Of a stretch of 64,000 nt of DNA, positions 24,301 to 36,800 are shown in pieces. How positions within the stretch are numbered: the stretch's first letter is position 1; every line of letters starts with the position of its first letter. The stretch spans positions 40,167,515-40,231,514 of the forward strand of contig OU015528.1 in NCBI GenBank assembly GCA_907165065.1, read 5' to 3'. Source of the DNA: Caprimulgus europaeus. Its lineage: Eukaryota > Chordata > Aves > Caprimulgiformes > Caprimulgidae. The position numbers and the translations under genes were made by a program. The notes under the pieces are model-generated. The model saw only the letters and a list, made by a program, of their open reading frames with translations. It was not told the DNA's origin and did not search any database.

Positions 24301-25443
24301 AATTGAAAACCAATTTTTCCTCTCTCAGCTTCGGAACACACTTATGCAGTGCAGAGGTTTATGAGACACAATAAAAGAAGAAGGGATAGAGCCAGAGGGA
24401 GAAGGATTGAAGAAAGCTTGAAATAAACAATTTATGTAATGAAAGAAGTTCTTGTGATCTTATTCATCCAGGACTGACTCTGAAGTCTGTTGAAGTCATG
24501 AGAGTCCTTCCATTCATTTCAATAGAATTTAGATGAGCACTCATTTATTAAGTAATTAAGTGAGTAACAGAGTTTGATTGCTTAGGGAAATACTGAGGTG
24601 AGTATAAATTTTTTTCAGTTTAATGCTTTTGAACCAGACATCAGGACTGTGCTTGACCATAGAACAATGTGGTGAGAGAGTAGGTGAAATCTGAACAGAT
24701 GAAGCAGGAATGAATCTGAACAAAACACTTAAAAACTTCAAGTAAAACTCAAAACACATTTATATTAGAAATTTGGATTGACAAAATTTTGGCTTTCTTG
24801 AGCTTTATTTAATTTCTTATTTGTTTGTTACACATTTTGATTTTTCACCTGTAGGCAGTTGCAGATAAAAATATTGCTCAAAAGCTGAAACCAGCAAGCA
24901 GTGGGTGTTTTAGGAGGTGTTTAGCCTAAATGAGTGATTACAGAGTTACTGACAATCATTAGGAAGTTTTCAGTCAATTTGAGTTTTGATCTAAGGTGGA
25001 CATATCAGCTTTCCTCTCTAGTCAAAACCAATGTTCTCATTTGTTTCAGTGGATTTTGAATATCACGTCCATAGGATTCAGCTCACCTTTAGCCTGATCT
25101 TAGTTTTGTGCCTTGAGTTTTGGGATTTTTTTTTTTCATCCTTTTTTAAAAAAATCAAAACCCTGCAGCTGTTACAGTAACGATTTTTCTTGGTGGCAGA
25201 TGATATAATAAAGTTTTTTGTAAATTCCTAGGAATTTATAATCTTCATTACCAAAAAAAAAGCTAATAAAATTGTGTGTCTTCTTGCACCCTACAGTTAC
25301 TTCAACAAGATGCTTTTGATCTAGAGAACTCAAGCCAAGACAAGGAAATAATGAAAAGAAAAAATCCCTATATTCTGAAACGGCAGCTACATGTGAACAA
25401 AGCTAGAAGACCATATATACTCAAGAGAAGTTCATATTACTGA
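12336..25443 (+). CDS. NTS: Neurotensin/LANT-6 precursor (spliced, 4 exons)
   Basis: Secreted neuropeptide precursor, made in neurons and gut endocrine cells and acting through neurotensin receptors. Joining 12336-12396, 16508-16569, 21823-22047 and 25297-25443 gives 164 residues and a stop. Residues 1-20 are a hydrophobic signal peptide ending SLCS, with the mature part starting DSEEE. Residues 21-135 are the conserved pro-region (WKITLLNVC, DGFSLEAML, CHSRAFQHWE). Paired-base sites KR at 136-137, 144-145 and 159-160 release KNPYIL (138-143, LANT-6) and QLHVNKARRPYIL (146-158). The latter matches chicken neurotensin, whose N-terminal Gln becomes pyroglutamate. Human NTS is 170 residues and, as I recall, starts a few residues earlier. 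The ATG at 12336 has A at -3 and is the first in-frame ATG. All four splice sites are GT-AG and phases agree, so the gene looks intact. Confidence 0.97.
12397..16507 (+). other. NTS: NTS intron 1
   Basis: A 4.1-kb intron with GTAAGC donor and TTCCCAG acceptor. The first ~250 bp belong to the CpG island; the rest is AT-rich, with an A-run at 13017-13034 and no recognisable transposon or nested gene. Confidence 0.85.
16508..16569 (+). CDS. NTS: NTS coding exon 2
   Basis: 62 nt encoding residues 21-41, DSEEEMKTLEADLL to YTSK, the acidic start of the pro-region. It enters in phase 1 and leaves in phase 0, followed by donor GTAATT. It is too short to be seen as an open frame and was placed by matching the conserved DSEEEMK and LEAD motifs of neurotensin precursors and by its splice signals. 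Confidence 0.96.
16570..21822 (+). other. NTS: NTS intron 2
   Basis: A 5.25-kb AT-rich intron with GTAATT donor and a TTTTCAG acceptor. I recognise no transposon or nested gene in it. It holds a perfect 12-bp inverted repeat at 20341-20369 and an A-run near 19763-19778. Confidence 0.85.
20341..20369. repeat. NTS: Perfect 12-bp inverted repeat, 5-nt loop, NTS intron 2
   Basis: The arms ttgtggccaaaa and ttttggccacaa are exact reverse complements around ggaag. In the NTS transcript this could fold as a stable hairpin. The gene-strand role is unknown. Confidence 0.8.
21823..22047 (+). CDS. NTS: NTS coding exon 3 (pro-region core)
   Basis: 225 nt, phase 0 at both ends, encoding residues 42-116 (INRAKLPYWK to FQHWE). 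It holds the most conserved part of the precursor: YWKITLLNVCNLVNN, FPAALDGFSLEAML and the CHSRAFQHWE end. It has two cysteines (NVC and KVC). Where I recall human NTS having an internal basic pair (VARRKLP), this exon reads VSGRQFP, so that processing site is absent. The donor is GTAAAA. Confidence 0.97.
22275..23424 (-). mobile_element. Avian ERV solo LTR, probably ERVL-like, with 5-bp target duplication
   Basis: A 1150-bp LTR fossil, antisense to NTS. Read on the minus strand it starts TGTATTGGGTTTGCATGG and ends GGGTCAACCCACCACA, so it has the TG...CA ends of a retroviral LTR. Both sides carry ATAAA (22270-22274 and 23425-23429), a perfect 5-bp target-site duplication. No internal viral genes are present, so it is a solo LTR left by recombination. 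The ends resemble an LTR type I recall from songbird genomes. Family assignment to class III (ERVL-like) rests on the 5-bp duplication and recollection. The intact duplication suggests a moderately young insertion. It includes a CpG-rich array of 40-50 bp repeats. Confidence 0.85.
22680..23110. repeat. Degenerate 40-50 bp tandem array inside the solo LTR
   Basis: About nine or ten units, each opening with a form of ctgctccagcgtggg and continuing with ccacgggctacagg-like sequence. The array is GC- and CpG-rich in contrast to the flanking AT-rich intron. I take it to be part of the LTR family itself. Confidence 0.65.
25297..25443 (+). CDS. NTS: NTS coding exon 4 (LANT-6 and neurotensin peptides)
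   Basis: 147 nt including the TGA stop, phase 0 entry, encoding residues 117-164 (LLQQDAFDLE to KRSSYY). All three paired-basic processing sites and both active peptides are here. The exon order is KR-KNPYIL-KR-QLHVNKARRPYIL-KR-SSYY, as in other neurotensin precursors. Both peptides share the receptor-binding PYIL end. Confidence 0.97.
   Translation, partial: LLQQDAFDLENSSQDKEIMKRKNPYILKRQLHVNKARRPYILKRSSYY
25360..25377 (+). other. NTS: LANT-6 mature peptide (KNPYIL)
   Basis: The six codons AAA AAT CCC TAT ATT CTG lie between two Lys-Arg pairs. KNPYIL is the avian LANT-6; the mammalian equivalent, neuromedin N, is KIPYIL. Confidence 0.96.
25384..25422 (+). other. NTS: Neurotensin mature peptide (QLHVNKARRPYIL)
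   Basis: Thirteen codons between Lys-Arg pairs. The sequence equals chicken neurotensin and differs from human (QLYENKPRRPYIL) at three places. The N-terminal Gln is expected to cyclise to pyroglutamate. Confidence 0.97.
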
Positions 25444-25645
25444 TGCAGCAGAAGAAAGCAATGTATATTTAGTTTATAGGTAACTGTGTGTTATAGTTAT
25501 TTTATTTAAATCTAAAATCATATTTGTGTGAAAATATACTGTGGAAAATCATCAAGATGATAACATAACTGTGTCTTTTTTGCAATTGATGTTTCTTGAT
25601 TGTGATTTTTTCCTACTTGCGATTAACTGGACCAATACGTTTGCA

Positions 25646-25651
25646 AATAAA
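25646..25651 (+). terminator. NTS: Candidate NTS poly(A) signal
   Basis: AATAAA about 200 nt after the stop codon, the nearest canonical hexamer. It would give a short AU-rich 3' UTR. Further canonical hexamers at 25991-25996 and near 26208 could serve longer transcripts. Confidence 0.6.
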
Positions 25652-25679
25652 TCTAGTTTCTAAGCATGATGTATTGTAC

Positions 25680-28600
25680 AAAACTGACGTTTCAAGATAT
25701 TTTCAACAATATTGTAGACTTTTCTTATTTCATAAAGCACACCAACATACACCAGGTAAATTGATGTTGTCCCTGAACCCTACTGAGGCTCTTACAATTT
25801 CTTAATGCAACCCTTCAAACGTATATATTCTTGCAAATTTTTGTATAATACACTAGTCAGAACTTCCACAATATTTTATATACTGGCCAGTTTAATTTGT
25901 TAGGGATTACATCTAAGGAAGGAAGGAAATACTGTCATCTAACTATTAAATGGCAGTTTCAAAATTCATCTGTTAAATAGCCTGCTTGTAAATAAATTTT
26001 AAGTTGTTGACTCCTAATTTGCCACTGAAGTAATAATTTAAACAAAAATATGTAAAAGAGACTTTAACAAAGTATGCTAGTGAGAACAAACCTAGGCTTC
26101 AGTCTTGTGTATCACCAACTAAATAAGGAAAATCTTTTATTAAATCAGTAAAAGAATTTACAGTGTTTACCTAATCTATGAATGCTCAGGAAAAAAAAAA
26201 GACAAAAAATAAAAGCTGATTCATGTTCCTGTGCTGTCACTGTTAAAATACTAGTTCAGTTATATGAGAAACTCGGGAGAAATATTTGAAAGATGAATTA
26301 AAACTAGAACATCTTAAACTTATAAGTGAAAGGTATTTCTTTTACTCCCCACTACAAATTTGTAATAACAACAGGCAGTTTCAGGGCTTAAAGGCAATCC
26401 TGAAAGCTGATGGAGAGGGAAGCTCCCAGCATGGAAAAAAATAGTTTTCAAGCTGTGAAAAATCAAGTGTCACTTGAAATTTACACATGTTCCAGCTCTG
26501 TTTCTGTGATGTATACATGAAACTTGGGATCTCAATGATCCTGGGTTCCAGTCTGGAGGAAAACAATCTGAAAGAACTGAGGTCACAACAGTTGCGATAG
26601 AGGGAAGACCCAGGAAGTCTGGATGCTCAGACCAGGAGGTGAAAAATGAGACAGACATAGTTTTAGAAAACCTACCTGTTTTCTGTTTAAGGTATTTCCT
26701 CAAGGCAATGCTGTTCCAACAAAATGCCAGAAAAAAAAAAAAAAACCCACTCAGAAATTTTTCAAGTCCTGTCACAGGTCAGATTCTTTAGTCAATGATT
26801 ATTAAACATATACAAGGATATGCATAGGAAAAACATACCAATGGTTATACCAACTTTGTTACATGGGAAGGCATGGCTTTTTTACAGTAAAATGTATTTT
26901 CACTATATTAAAGCTCATATTTCCTTTTCTCACTGCAAATTTTATTAATAAGTTTATTTATTCCATAGTCACTAAATGCATGCACTCACAAGATATAACT
27001 GAGCATGCACTAATTACTGTAATAATTGTTATGACTTTAATACAGTAAAGCACTTAAGCACATTTGGTCTCAATGGTTTAAATACTTAATGTGCTGAAGG
27101 GCTTTGCTTAAATAAAGGTGTAGTAGATTCATACTCTATTTTTTTATTAAACTGTCGTAGAATTAGACTTCAGACGTGGTATGCTCTCAAGTGGCTATGA
27201 AACATTCCGCTTTCCAAAAAACCGACAAGCTCTCTAGTCCTGTTATTGACACTTTGAATTCTAAATTACCTGTTGGTCTGAAATAATAAAGGAGCAGAGT
27301 TTGTTCCAAATTCATTGCTAGCAATGAGGTAAAAAGAAAAGAAACTTCAGATCACAATTTTGTGGGGAATACAGAAGAATAAGACAAAGAGAAATAGGTT
27401 GCCATGATATTTTCTCTTGTAAGCAGTTTAAGAGTGTGAGGGTTTTTTTTTTTAAAAAAAAGTAGGATAAGGTAATGTGGTTGTCATCTGATGGTTAATG
27501 TTAATATTTTTGAAAACAAAAGCACCCTTCCATGTTTCATTCCGGAGATGATTTCAAATGATGATGATTAAGTGTTCCACTCTCATCTAGTGTTCCACAC
27601 TTGAGTGGGACTTACCTTGTGACTGTGCACTTCCCCTTGAAGTGAAGTTAACAGATTAGCCAGATCGACCAGCTGAGAATGACTTTAAATAACCCATTTC
27701 CTTTCAGCACAATGTGAATTCACACAAGGTCAGCTAGTGCATGTTACTGGGGGAGGCAGAGCTTTAAGTATGACAGGAGGTAACTTGTGCATTTGCTCCC
27801 TGGCCTTTGATGGAGGTGTTCAGAGAGCTGTAAGAGGAATGTCATCCAGAGCGAGAGATAGTCCTTAGTCCTAACTAGACAAGGAATCAGTATCCGTAAC
27901 TGTAACATGGTTAGTAAAGGTACAAATGCCAATGCTGGCATTTTAGCTTATTAGTCACTGGTGAAAAACAAGTATAGCATTAAAATGTCAGAAACCACAC
28001 TAAAACCATGTGATTAAGCCAGATCGATAGAGCTGTAAAGGGGTATTTTCATCTTTGGGGACCCCTTATTTTCTTGAAATCTCCTTTCACTTCCAGCTGT
28101 CACTGCCTCCTGATAACCTCACTGCTGTGGAATTGCAGCCTTTCTTTAGCCCTCCTTTTTGGATTACGACAGCAGAAAAATAAGCAGGCTTAGGCATTTT
28201 TATGTCTATTTCACACATTCTTTTAGTGAGATCTTTAGTACTTGGCCCTAGCTGTGCATTGCAGTGGGTGCTGAATGAAGTTCAAACCAAAGGCGACCTT
28301 CACAATATATAAAGATTTGTAACCAGATTTTTTTTATTATTTTTCTCTCTTTTTTTTTTCTTTTTTTCCCTGCAGTTCATAATTGTCTTAAGTTTAAAAA
28401 TGTTTTGAAAGCCATTAACTCAGATTGCTACCTTGGCTTGAAGAAATGTCTCTTGATATGGGAAATTTTGTTTTATGAAGGCAATTACTGGGAGATCTGC
28501 TGTCATTGTCTCCACAGAGGAGCATGTTTTTCCTACATATTCCATTGCTGATGTTTTTAAAAAGTTCATAGATAAATAATTTTACCAATTATTAAGAGAC

Positions 28601-31600
28601 TTTATACTTAGTTATTTCCCATACTCCTAAAATATTGTCATACAGAGCAATTGCAGAAACCTCAGTTATTTCTAATGTAGAATTAAATACAAGATTTAAT
28701 TTGATTTTATATATTTTTAATAGTTATCATCCATAATCTTACAAATGCCCTACACAGGAAAAGTAAAAGACAGAGAAACTAATAATTTTATCATCTCTGA
28801 GGCATATATTTGTTAGTTTATCTTTAAAAAGAAACAATATTTTAAAAATAACAGTTACTGTTCTCAAGGTTAAATGGGGTGATAAAGTGAGTCCAGCTTT
28901 CTTGAGTCTTGCTTGTGTCCTCTCTTTTCTATTGTAAATCTAAACTTTGTTCTGTATTTTAGGTAAGAGTTTAATGGCTGTGGTGTGAATAGAGTGGATG
29001 AAATGCAGTTTGAGGATTAAAAGAGATTTTATTTTGCAATGTAGCCACAATTGTGGCTATGCCTCATATCCTACTCTTAGCTAACACACAATGGAGTCAT
29101 GATAATTTGATCTTGATCTTTATTCCTTTTCCCGATTATTAGTTATCAATTTGCACTATGCATTATCAAATTGAAGGTGGAAGGCACCACTATAATATAT
29201 GAGTGCAGGAGAGCAGAAACAGGAGCAGGTTCTTCTGAAATTCTTTAACATTCCAGACTGATCATTCATGTTTTCCACATCTAAAATATTGGACTGACTG
29301 AAGGCAGTCATAAAAGGAGAGCTGCAGAGAATCTGCAAGCAGAGCTACTGACTTTTGTGACATAACAATAGAGTCAGAATTTGCACCTTGCTGCCCAGGA
29401 AACAAAGTAGAGTGAAGGGAGGGGTTGATCTTCACAAGGAACCAAGGAACCTAGGGAATAGGATTTTCATTGCTACCAAACTCAAGCATTAAAAAGCTGT
29501 GAATGAGACTGCAAAAACCTCCAGATAGAGAAATAAATAAATAAGTAGCTAGTCCTGACATAGACATAAAATATTAAATAGACAACAAATGGTTTTTATC
29601 CCCCCCCCCATCTACTGGACTGCTAGGGAACATCTGAATCATGTTTTTAAGCTTTGTCAACATAAGGAGCAAAAACATATTTGTTATTATTAATTGCTAC
29701 TGAAACTTGACATTCTCATACAATCACTTGAATCCAGTAGGTGACAAATTAAGATACATATAATAGCACAATGTTGATGAACAGATTTAAAAAAACTGTA
29801 AGATCCAGGATACTTGGATAAGTCCGAGAGACCCAATAATCAGACTTTGTGATTTCTAGAAAGAGTTTTGTGGTACCTCCTTAGCAGGCAAGCTTTGCCT
29901 GGCCAAATGACTCCTCTGAGGTGACAATATGGAGAAATGGCATGGGAACTACTCAGGAGCTTTTCAAGAGATATCAGCTATTGAGAAACATAAAGCCTTC
30001 AGGAGCTGTTAGTTGCCCAACTAAGACTTGCTTTTCCAAGTAGATGAGAGCGTGCAGCCATTGTCTCAGAGACTCCTCACATCCCCTTTTATAGAAGGTA
30101 AATAAGTGACTATAGAACTGGACTTGAATTACCAAGGAATAGCATTTGTCTGCTTGAGCTCCCAGTGGGCCAAATGCCAGTCTGTTTTGTCTCAAAACTT
30201 ACAGTGCAGTATTAGTCTAGAACCATTTTATATTTCATTCTTGAAGTTCAGTTGTAGGAATCTTTTGCAGATGTGTTTCTCTTAAGGGGCTTCTCAGATG
30301 GTCTACCCATTGCTTTCCTAAATGACTGCCAGCAGCCCGAGGACCTCTGTCCAGCTGTAATGTCAAAGTTGCTTAACAAAGTGTTAACAGCATGTGAATG
30401 AAAACCTGCTGAGTTTGTACGTCAGTGAATCTGATCTTGAGGAAAGACTGGAGACATCCTAAAAGACGATCTTGACATCATTATTGCAGCTTTTTCTGAT
30501 TAATTATTTAAAATTCCAAGCTGCATAACATATTTTTGTACTCCAATATTTTAGAATTTAAGATTTCCCCTTCCCCCTATAAATAGTTAACTCAAGGTCT
30601 AAAATAATTATGTACAAAAAAAAAAGAGAATATATGCTATATTGTACATTGTTTTTTTGAAAGAAAGTTGTCACAGAGCATTATGACTTGGGAGTAATTT
30701 TGTCTGGAATGAATGGTGCAGTTCCTCCAAGTTGTTGTTTTTTTTTTTTTTTTTCCAAAACCATGTTGTTTGTATGTATTTGAAAACAACCGTTCCTAGG
30801 ATCTAATATTGTAAAGCCTTTTAGTAGGATGCAAAAAACAATTTATTTGATTCAATGAATAGTCCCTATGGAATACTCCTCAAAAAAATAAATACAATTC
30901 CTATTTTATAGCAGGTATAAAGAAGGTCTTAGAAATAGTTTACTTAATAGTTCTTGCATGAACAAATTCTCTTGGTAATTTTTGTGTACTACTAAATCCT
31001 TAAGGTAGTTGTATAACCCATATACTGCAGTTGTTGTTGTGTTTTGGTATCTTATTTAATGTTCTTTTAAATAAAGAGCTGTTTGGAACAGATAACATGC
31101 CTTTTGTTCTGTTCCAAAAGAAGGAATCAAAATAATAACACCACATCAAGCAAAGGTATTTGTGTATGTACCCAAGAATGAAGAGTTTATTCAAATTATT
31201 CTGAATTTTACAGCAAATAAAGTATGAGTTATGGGGATATATAATTGCACAATACTATAATACCATGGTCCTTCTCTGTTTACTGCAGAAATAGGCAATA
31301 ATGATATAAATTTCTAAATTATTGTCTTTAATATGCAAAAAGCATTGAAGCACTAAGATTGCAGCTGCTATTAAAGCTGAAATCCTTGGTGAATACTTAA
31401 CTTCCATTCTGGTCAAAAGTTTCCATTTACTGAAGGCAGTTTTTTCATTATATTTGAGTTAAGAGTTACTATTCCAAGACCCTGTCTTGTGGAGAATGAG
31501 GGAGTTATGAACATCATAATTTTTATTTTTTTAAAAAAATATTACATGTACCTTGACTTTACCTTTGTGATTTTACAGATTTCTGTGTCAGAGAGTTGAA

Positions 31601-33030
31601 TGGAAAGGGACTGTAAGGGAACAAGCAAATGGGAAATGCAATACAGAGAGATAAGAGACTTCATGAGCAAGTGTGGGAAGATGTTAACTGGGTATTCCTT
31701 CTGTCTGGCTCCAGCCAAAGAGTGCCAGAGATGGCTGAGGCATAATTTGTACATATTTGGAGGGAGAAAGGGAGGAGAAAGTCAGGGAGAAAGGAGGAAA
31801 GGGAATCTAATACTGAGTTAAGTCTTGCTAGGTTAGTGTTAGTTGAGGACTAAAGTATACATAGGCTGTATGAACTAGAAGATACAGGATATTGTGAAAA
31901 AAAAGGGGAGTAGTTCCCAGTAGAGCAGAGTAAGGGCAACCATCTGACCCTCTTCCCAATAATTCCCTCGAATCAAGGAAAACAGCTCAAAACAGATGTT
32001 TCAAAATGAATTTTTAAACTGAAACTGGAACAACTAAAGAAAAATGATCAGGAAAAGAAGAAGGTGGATGGCAAGGGTCAGGAATTACACAAATCAGAGT
32101 CAAATCAATGAGAGTCAATTCAATCATTCAGTAAGCTGTGCAGAGCCAGGAATATCAGTACTGAGTATATAGAATGCTGTTAATACTTTGAAGTTACCTA
32201 CACAAAGTTATCAACACCATGTTTGAGAAGGCTTGTGATTTGAATCTATGTCTCAAGGAAATAAGCACCAATTTCTCACACCAATCTTTCAATTAGAATA
32301 CATGGTGGTATCCAGATAGGAGGCAAAGAAGACCCTTTAGGGGCTATGAAAAAAGAACAAAAGAAAACTTAGTTCATTCTTGAAAGATAGCAAGAATCTT
32401 ACATTTGTATGTTTGCAGGTATGTATACACTGATAGATCATACACTGCTTACTCATTCTCATCCATCATAGCACTAATTCCTTGTCCTACTTCAAACTCC
32501 GGTGCCATTATTTACTCTGGTTCATTTAGCAAGTTCCCTAATCGGTCTGAATCAAATGTTAGTAAAAGAAAAATAAATTACATATAGTGCATTTAACATA
32601 TGTAAAAGAAAGTTATCTTATCAGAGAAAAATAGAGTCATACATGAACTGAATTTTATCCCATTTTATATGTAACTAGTTAAATTTTCCATTGAAAGCCT
32701 CAAATGTTACTGAAATTACATTAGGCTCTGGTTATACAGATAAATTTTCTTCCCACAAACTCAAATATAAATTTGCTATTTTCTCTTATATCATACTAGT
32801 CCAAGATCTCTAGATTGTTAAAACTGATTATCTGCAGCTTCAGAATTCAGATCCATTGCTTTGAATGTTGGTATGGAGATCATCCAGAACCCTGAATCAG
32901 TACTCTGATAATCTTTAGGAAGTTGAGCTAAACATTCCTTTTCAGAAAAATGACACTAAAATAGCTGTCTCTTTGCATACTTACATGCTTACGTATTACA
33001 ACAAAGAAAGACAGAAACAATAGAAAGAAA
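25680..33030. other. Intergenic sequence downstream of NTS
   Basis: AT-rich sequence with no recognisable coding, RNA or transposon content. It includes an 18-bp perfect palindrome at 29042-29059 (tagccacaattgtggcta), a T-run near 30738-30754 and a purine-rich G/A stretch near 31760-31803. Longer NTS 3' UTR forms could extend into its first part. Confidence 0.55.
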
Positions 33031-33806
33031 ATCATAGAATGTCATAGTCGTAGAATGGTATGAGTTGGAAGGGACCTTAAAGATCACCTAGTTCCAACCC
33101 CCCTGCCATCAGCAGGGACACCTTCCACTAGACCAGGTTGTTCAAAGCCTCATCCACGTATCCACTGGCCTTGAACACTCCCAGGGAGGGGGCATCCACA
33201 CCTTCTCTGGGCAATCTGTTCCAGTGTCTCTTCAACCTCACAGTGAAGAATTTCTTTCTAATATCTAATCTAAACCTACCCTCTTTCAGCTTAAACCATT
33301 TCCCCTTGTTCTATCACTAACTGCCTTTGAAAAAAGTCCTTTCCCAGCTTTCTTGTAAGCCCCATTCAGGTACTGGAAGGCTGCTATAAATTCTTCCTGA
33401 AGCCTTCTTTTCTCCAGGCTGAACAGCCCCAAGTCTCTCAGCCTGTCCTCATAGGAGAGGTGCTCCAGCCCTTTGATCTTCCTCATCGCCCTCCTCTGGA
33501 CTTGCTCCAGTAGGTCTATGTCTTTCTTGTGTTGGGGGCTCCAGAACTGGACACAGTACTCCAGGTGGGGCCTCATGAGAGTGGACTAGAGAGGCAGAAT
33601 CTCCTCCCTCGACCTGCTGGCCACGCTTCTCTTGATGCAACCCAGGATACAGTTGGCCTTCTGGGCTGCAAGCACACATTGCCAGCTCATGTTGAACTTC
33701 TCGTCCACCAGTACCCCCAAGTCCTTCTTCTCAGGGCTGCTCTCAATCCGTTCTCTGCCCAGCTTGCATTTGTGCTTGGGGTTGCCTTGACACAGATGCA
33801 GGATCT
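33031..33806 (-). mobile_element. CR1 LINE, 3' part with end of ORF2
   Basis: A 776-bp CR1 copy on the minus strand. The left edge has a degenerate octamer tail (atcatagaat), then the 3' untranslated block (gagttggaagggacctta). The C-terminal part of the reverse-transcriptase polyprotein follows, read on the minus strand at about 33576-33286: [18 protein letters not shown], then [28 protein letters not shown] and SDRTRGNG. After RTRGNG the frame stops earlier than in CR1 consensus as I recall it. The 5' truncation near 33806 is typical of CR1. It is dead as a mobile element. Confidence 0.93.
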
Positions 33807-36800
33807 ATTGCAAAAAACTGTTTTGAATAAAGAAAACAGGATTAGAAGGTAATTTTTTACAGGCTTCATTATTGCTCATGATTGCATGTGGTAACACCTC
33901 AGGTTTTATGTTTTTTTTGTTTCCATGATTGTAAGGTATTTTCAATGCTAGAAGTATCTAAAACTAATACCTAGCACTAACACATAACACTAACACTAGC
34001 ATAGAAAAGATTATAGTTTAGGGAAAATTCACCTTTTTTTAGAGAGCTAAAATATGATCTATTTCACACTTTATTATTTATATTTAAGTGAATACTTATT
34101 GCTGAAGTAAGGAAATTACTCTTTGAACAGTCTAAGGAATATAGTTGTTAAATACTTGTGTAGTATTTAGGACAACTAAGGAATACAGGGAATGTTCTAG
34201 TACAAACTATGCCTAGGTAATAAAAGCTTGATTGAAATGTTCCAGCAAATGGACTAAGTTAACTTAAAAATAATAAAATTAGTTTTTCATAACATGTTTT
34301 CTTTGGTAGTTTTGATGTCTTTTTCCTCTGTATTTCCAGTCTTAGTCCATTCTATTCTGTTTACTCTACAGGACTCTGTTTTGTTTCTCTGCTTCAGGTA
34401 GGATGTTCTTGTAATTGGAGGGAATACAGAAGGTTAGGTGAGGCTGTGTAGTTGAAGAAAACCCTAGTCCCTTCACTGTAGCAAAATGTGTAAGTCTTCA
34501 GGATTCAAACCTTGATGATTTCTGCATGGCCAGCACTCTAAATCAGGTTTCCATTGAATGTTGATGATACAGTAAAAGAACAGTAAAATATCTGTTGAGA
34601 ACCCACTCACTGTGTTCAGAAACTGAAATAGTCTGGGATTGCTCATACAAAAAATCTGTGAGCCTACATTTCTGAACCCCATGTTCTCAAGTCCTTTGAG
34701 GGGAAAAAAAGAAAAACCTACCAGAAACATCAGAATCTCTGTGAAACTTCTCCTTCAGTGTTAGATCAAGGAGTGACATTGGGAACTGTAGCTTTTAACA
34801 AACAGGCTTCACAGATAAAAATTTAGAGAGAAACTCCAGAAATTTATATTCTTTTAGAGAAAGTAATCTGTAATTGACCTTTGAAAAAATTTCATTTTCT
34901 TCATGTATCTAGCATAACTGTGGTCAATCAAATGGCCTACTTCAATGTGTGGTCCTCTGACATGGTCCCAAAATCCATGTTCCTGTGACCTGCATGGATA
35001 TAGACTATAAACAAGATGTCTTCTGAGCATTCAACAAGGCAGAAGGCAAAAGAAGATATGCTGTGCTAAAACATTTTTGATGCCTTATTAGCAGCTTTCA
35101 GTAGAGTGTGAAGAAACATAATGTACTATTTGCATCACTTTCCAAGGCATGTCTTAATGTGAAAGAAGGAACTGACATTCACAGTGAAAAGTAAAGTCTT
35201 TATTTAGATAAAGTGAGTGCTAAAATATCTGAAGCATGGTGCTTGTAAATCTGATTTCTGTTCATTTAAGCACTTCAGTGCTTTTCTGCTAGAAGTGCAT
35301 CTTCCCCTTTGAGGATACTGAAGGTCTCTCTGACTCATCTTCCTTATCTAAACTTTTAGCAAGAAAATATGTTTGACAACAGGTGTGAGTGAGAAAGTAT
35401 TGTTCATTGAGATTGATTGATAATATAGAAAGCAAAAGCTTACTAAACCTGTATAGTTTTGTACAACCAGTTGAAAGGATTTGGGGAAACAGGAAAAAGG
35501 TCAAATAAATGAATGATGTTTCTTTTGCTAGTATATAGGCACACAAACACACAAGCACATACTTTTATATGAAGACACAGCACATACGTCCCCTGCCATA
35601 TCTCTCTTAAACTGTACTTCATCACAAGAAGATCTTCACATGGATGTTACTTGATTTTTCTGGCCAAAAAATGAATGTCTGCGCTTGTTTCATGTATAAA
35701 AAAATACAGATAGTTTCATAATAATTCCTGTCTATTAGCATAGCTGGCCAAAACGATAACCCATAGCTCATCTTGTAGCATGGGTGTGAGCTGCACAGTT
35801 GGGTAATATGCCTGATTGTCACCTTACAACATTCACAAAATCAATTCCTTGTCCTGTGCACTCACACTGGATGTGAACTGAATATGCTATTTGGAGTGCC
35901 AGAAGGGTAAAATATGAGGTTGACAGAGAAGACTCGGTCTTCTAAGACAGCAGTAGACATGTAAAAAATCCCAGATACTGCAAAGATGATAGGAAGGCAG
36001 CCTTCTGGGGGCTGGAAAAGATGATTGGATAAAATAGCATAGATGACTCAAACAAAAAGTAGAACAAATGGTTGCTATTAAAGTTAAACGAAGAAAACAG
36101 GGAGAGATATTATGTTGTTTCTCAGATTACATAATGTAAACTTTAAAAAGATGTTACCATCCTTTAAAGTTGCTTCCTTTCTGACACTGAGTATAACAAG
36201 TTTATATTTGTCTTCTTCCAAGAGCAAGAAACATCAGGCTCTTACCTGTCCTCCTGGGATTGCAGAAATCAAACTTGTGAGGACTAGTATTCCAATTTTC
36301 TTATTGAAGTAGCACCCAGTCAGCAGCAGAAGGTGGAAGCACAGAAGCCAAAGTCTAATCTTCTTTTTTGAGAGGAGTAACTGATACATGGGCATCCTAT
36401 TGCATTTATTTTTGTTTAAACTGTTCTTTAGAAACTTGGCCCATTCTAAATGACAGGAGATCAGTACTGCACCACAAAATGGATTTTCCTCTCTAATTCC
36501 TTAAAAGCATCCTGATGTTGCATGGATTCTCAAAGTAGAGTTACTACAGAGTTGGAAGTGCAAGAAATTTGATGTGAATAATACAAAAGTCAGTAAGATT
36601 AGAAGATACCATGCAGGCCACTGAGTTCAATACTTCACAATTTTAGACTGACAAATATGACAGACTTTTCACGTGGAATTCATCTCATGTATCCGTAACC
36701 ATCTGAAAGTTAGATATTTAGGTCTAAGCTAGTTATGCAGACTTTCTCCATGCCTAATGAAGACAGAGGCACTTTAAGGGAGAAATCTTGCATCAGGAAT

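Larger units (their letters stand above)
22048..25296 (+). other. NTS: NTS intron 3
   Basis: A 3.25-kb intron with GTAAAA donor and CCCTACAG acceptor. About a third of it is one antisense solo LTR at 22275-23424. The remainder, 23425-25296, is AT-rich with no recognised feature. Confidence 0.85.
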
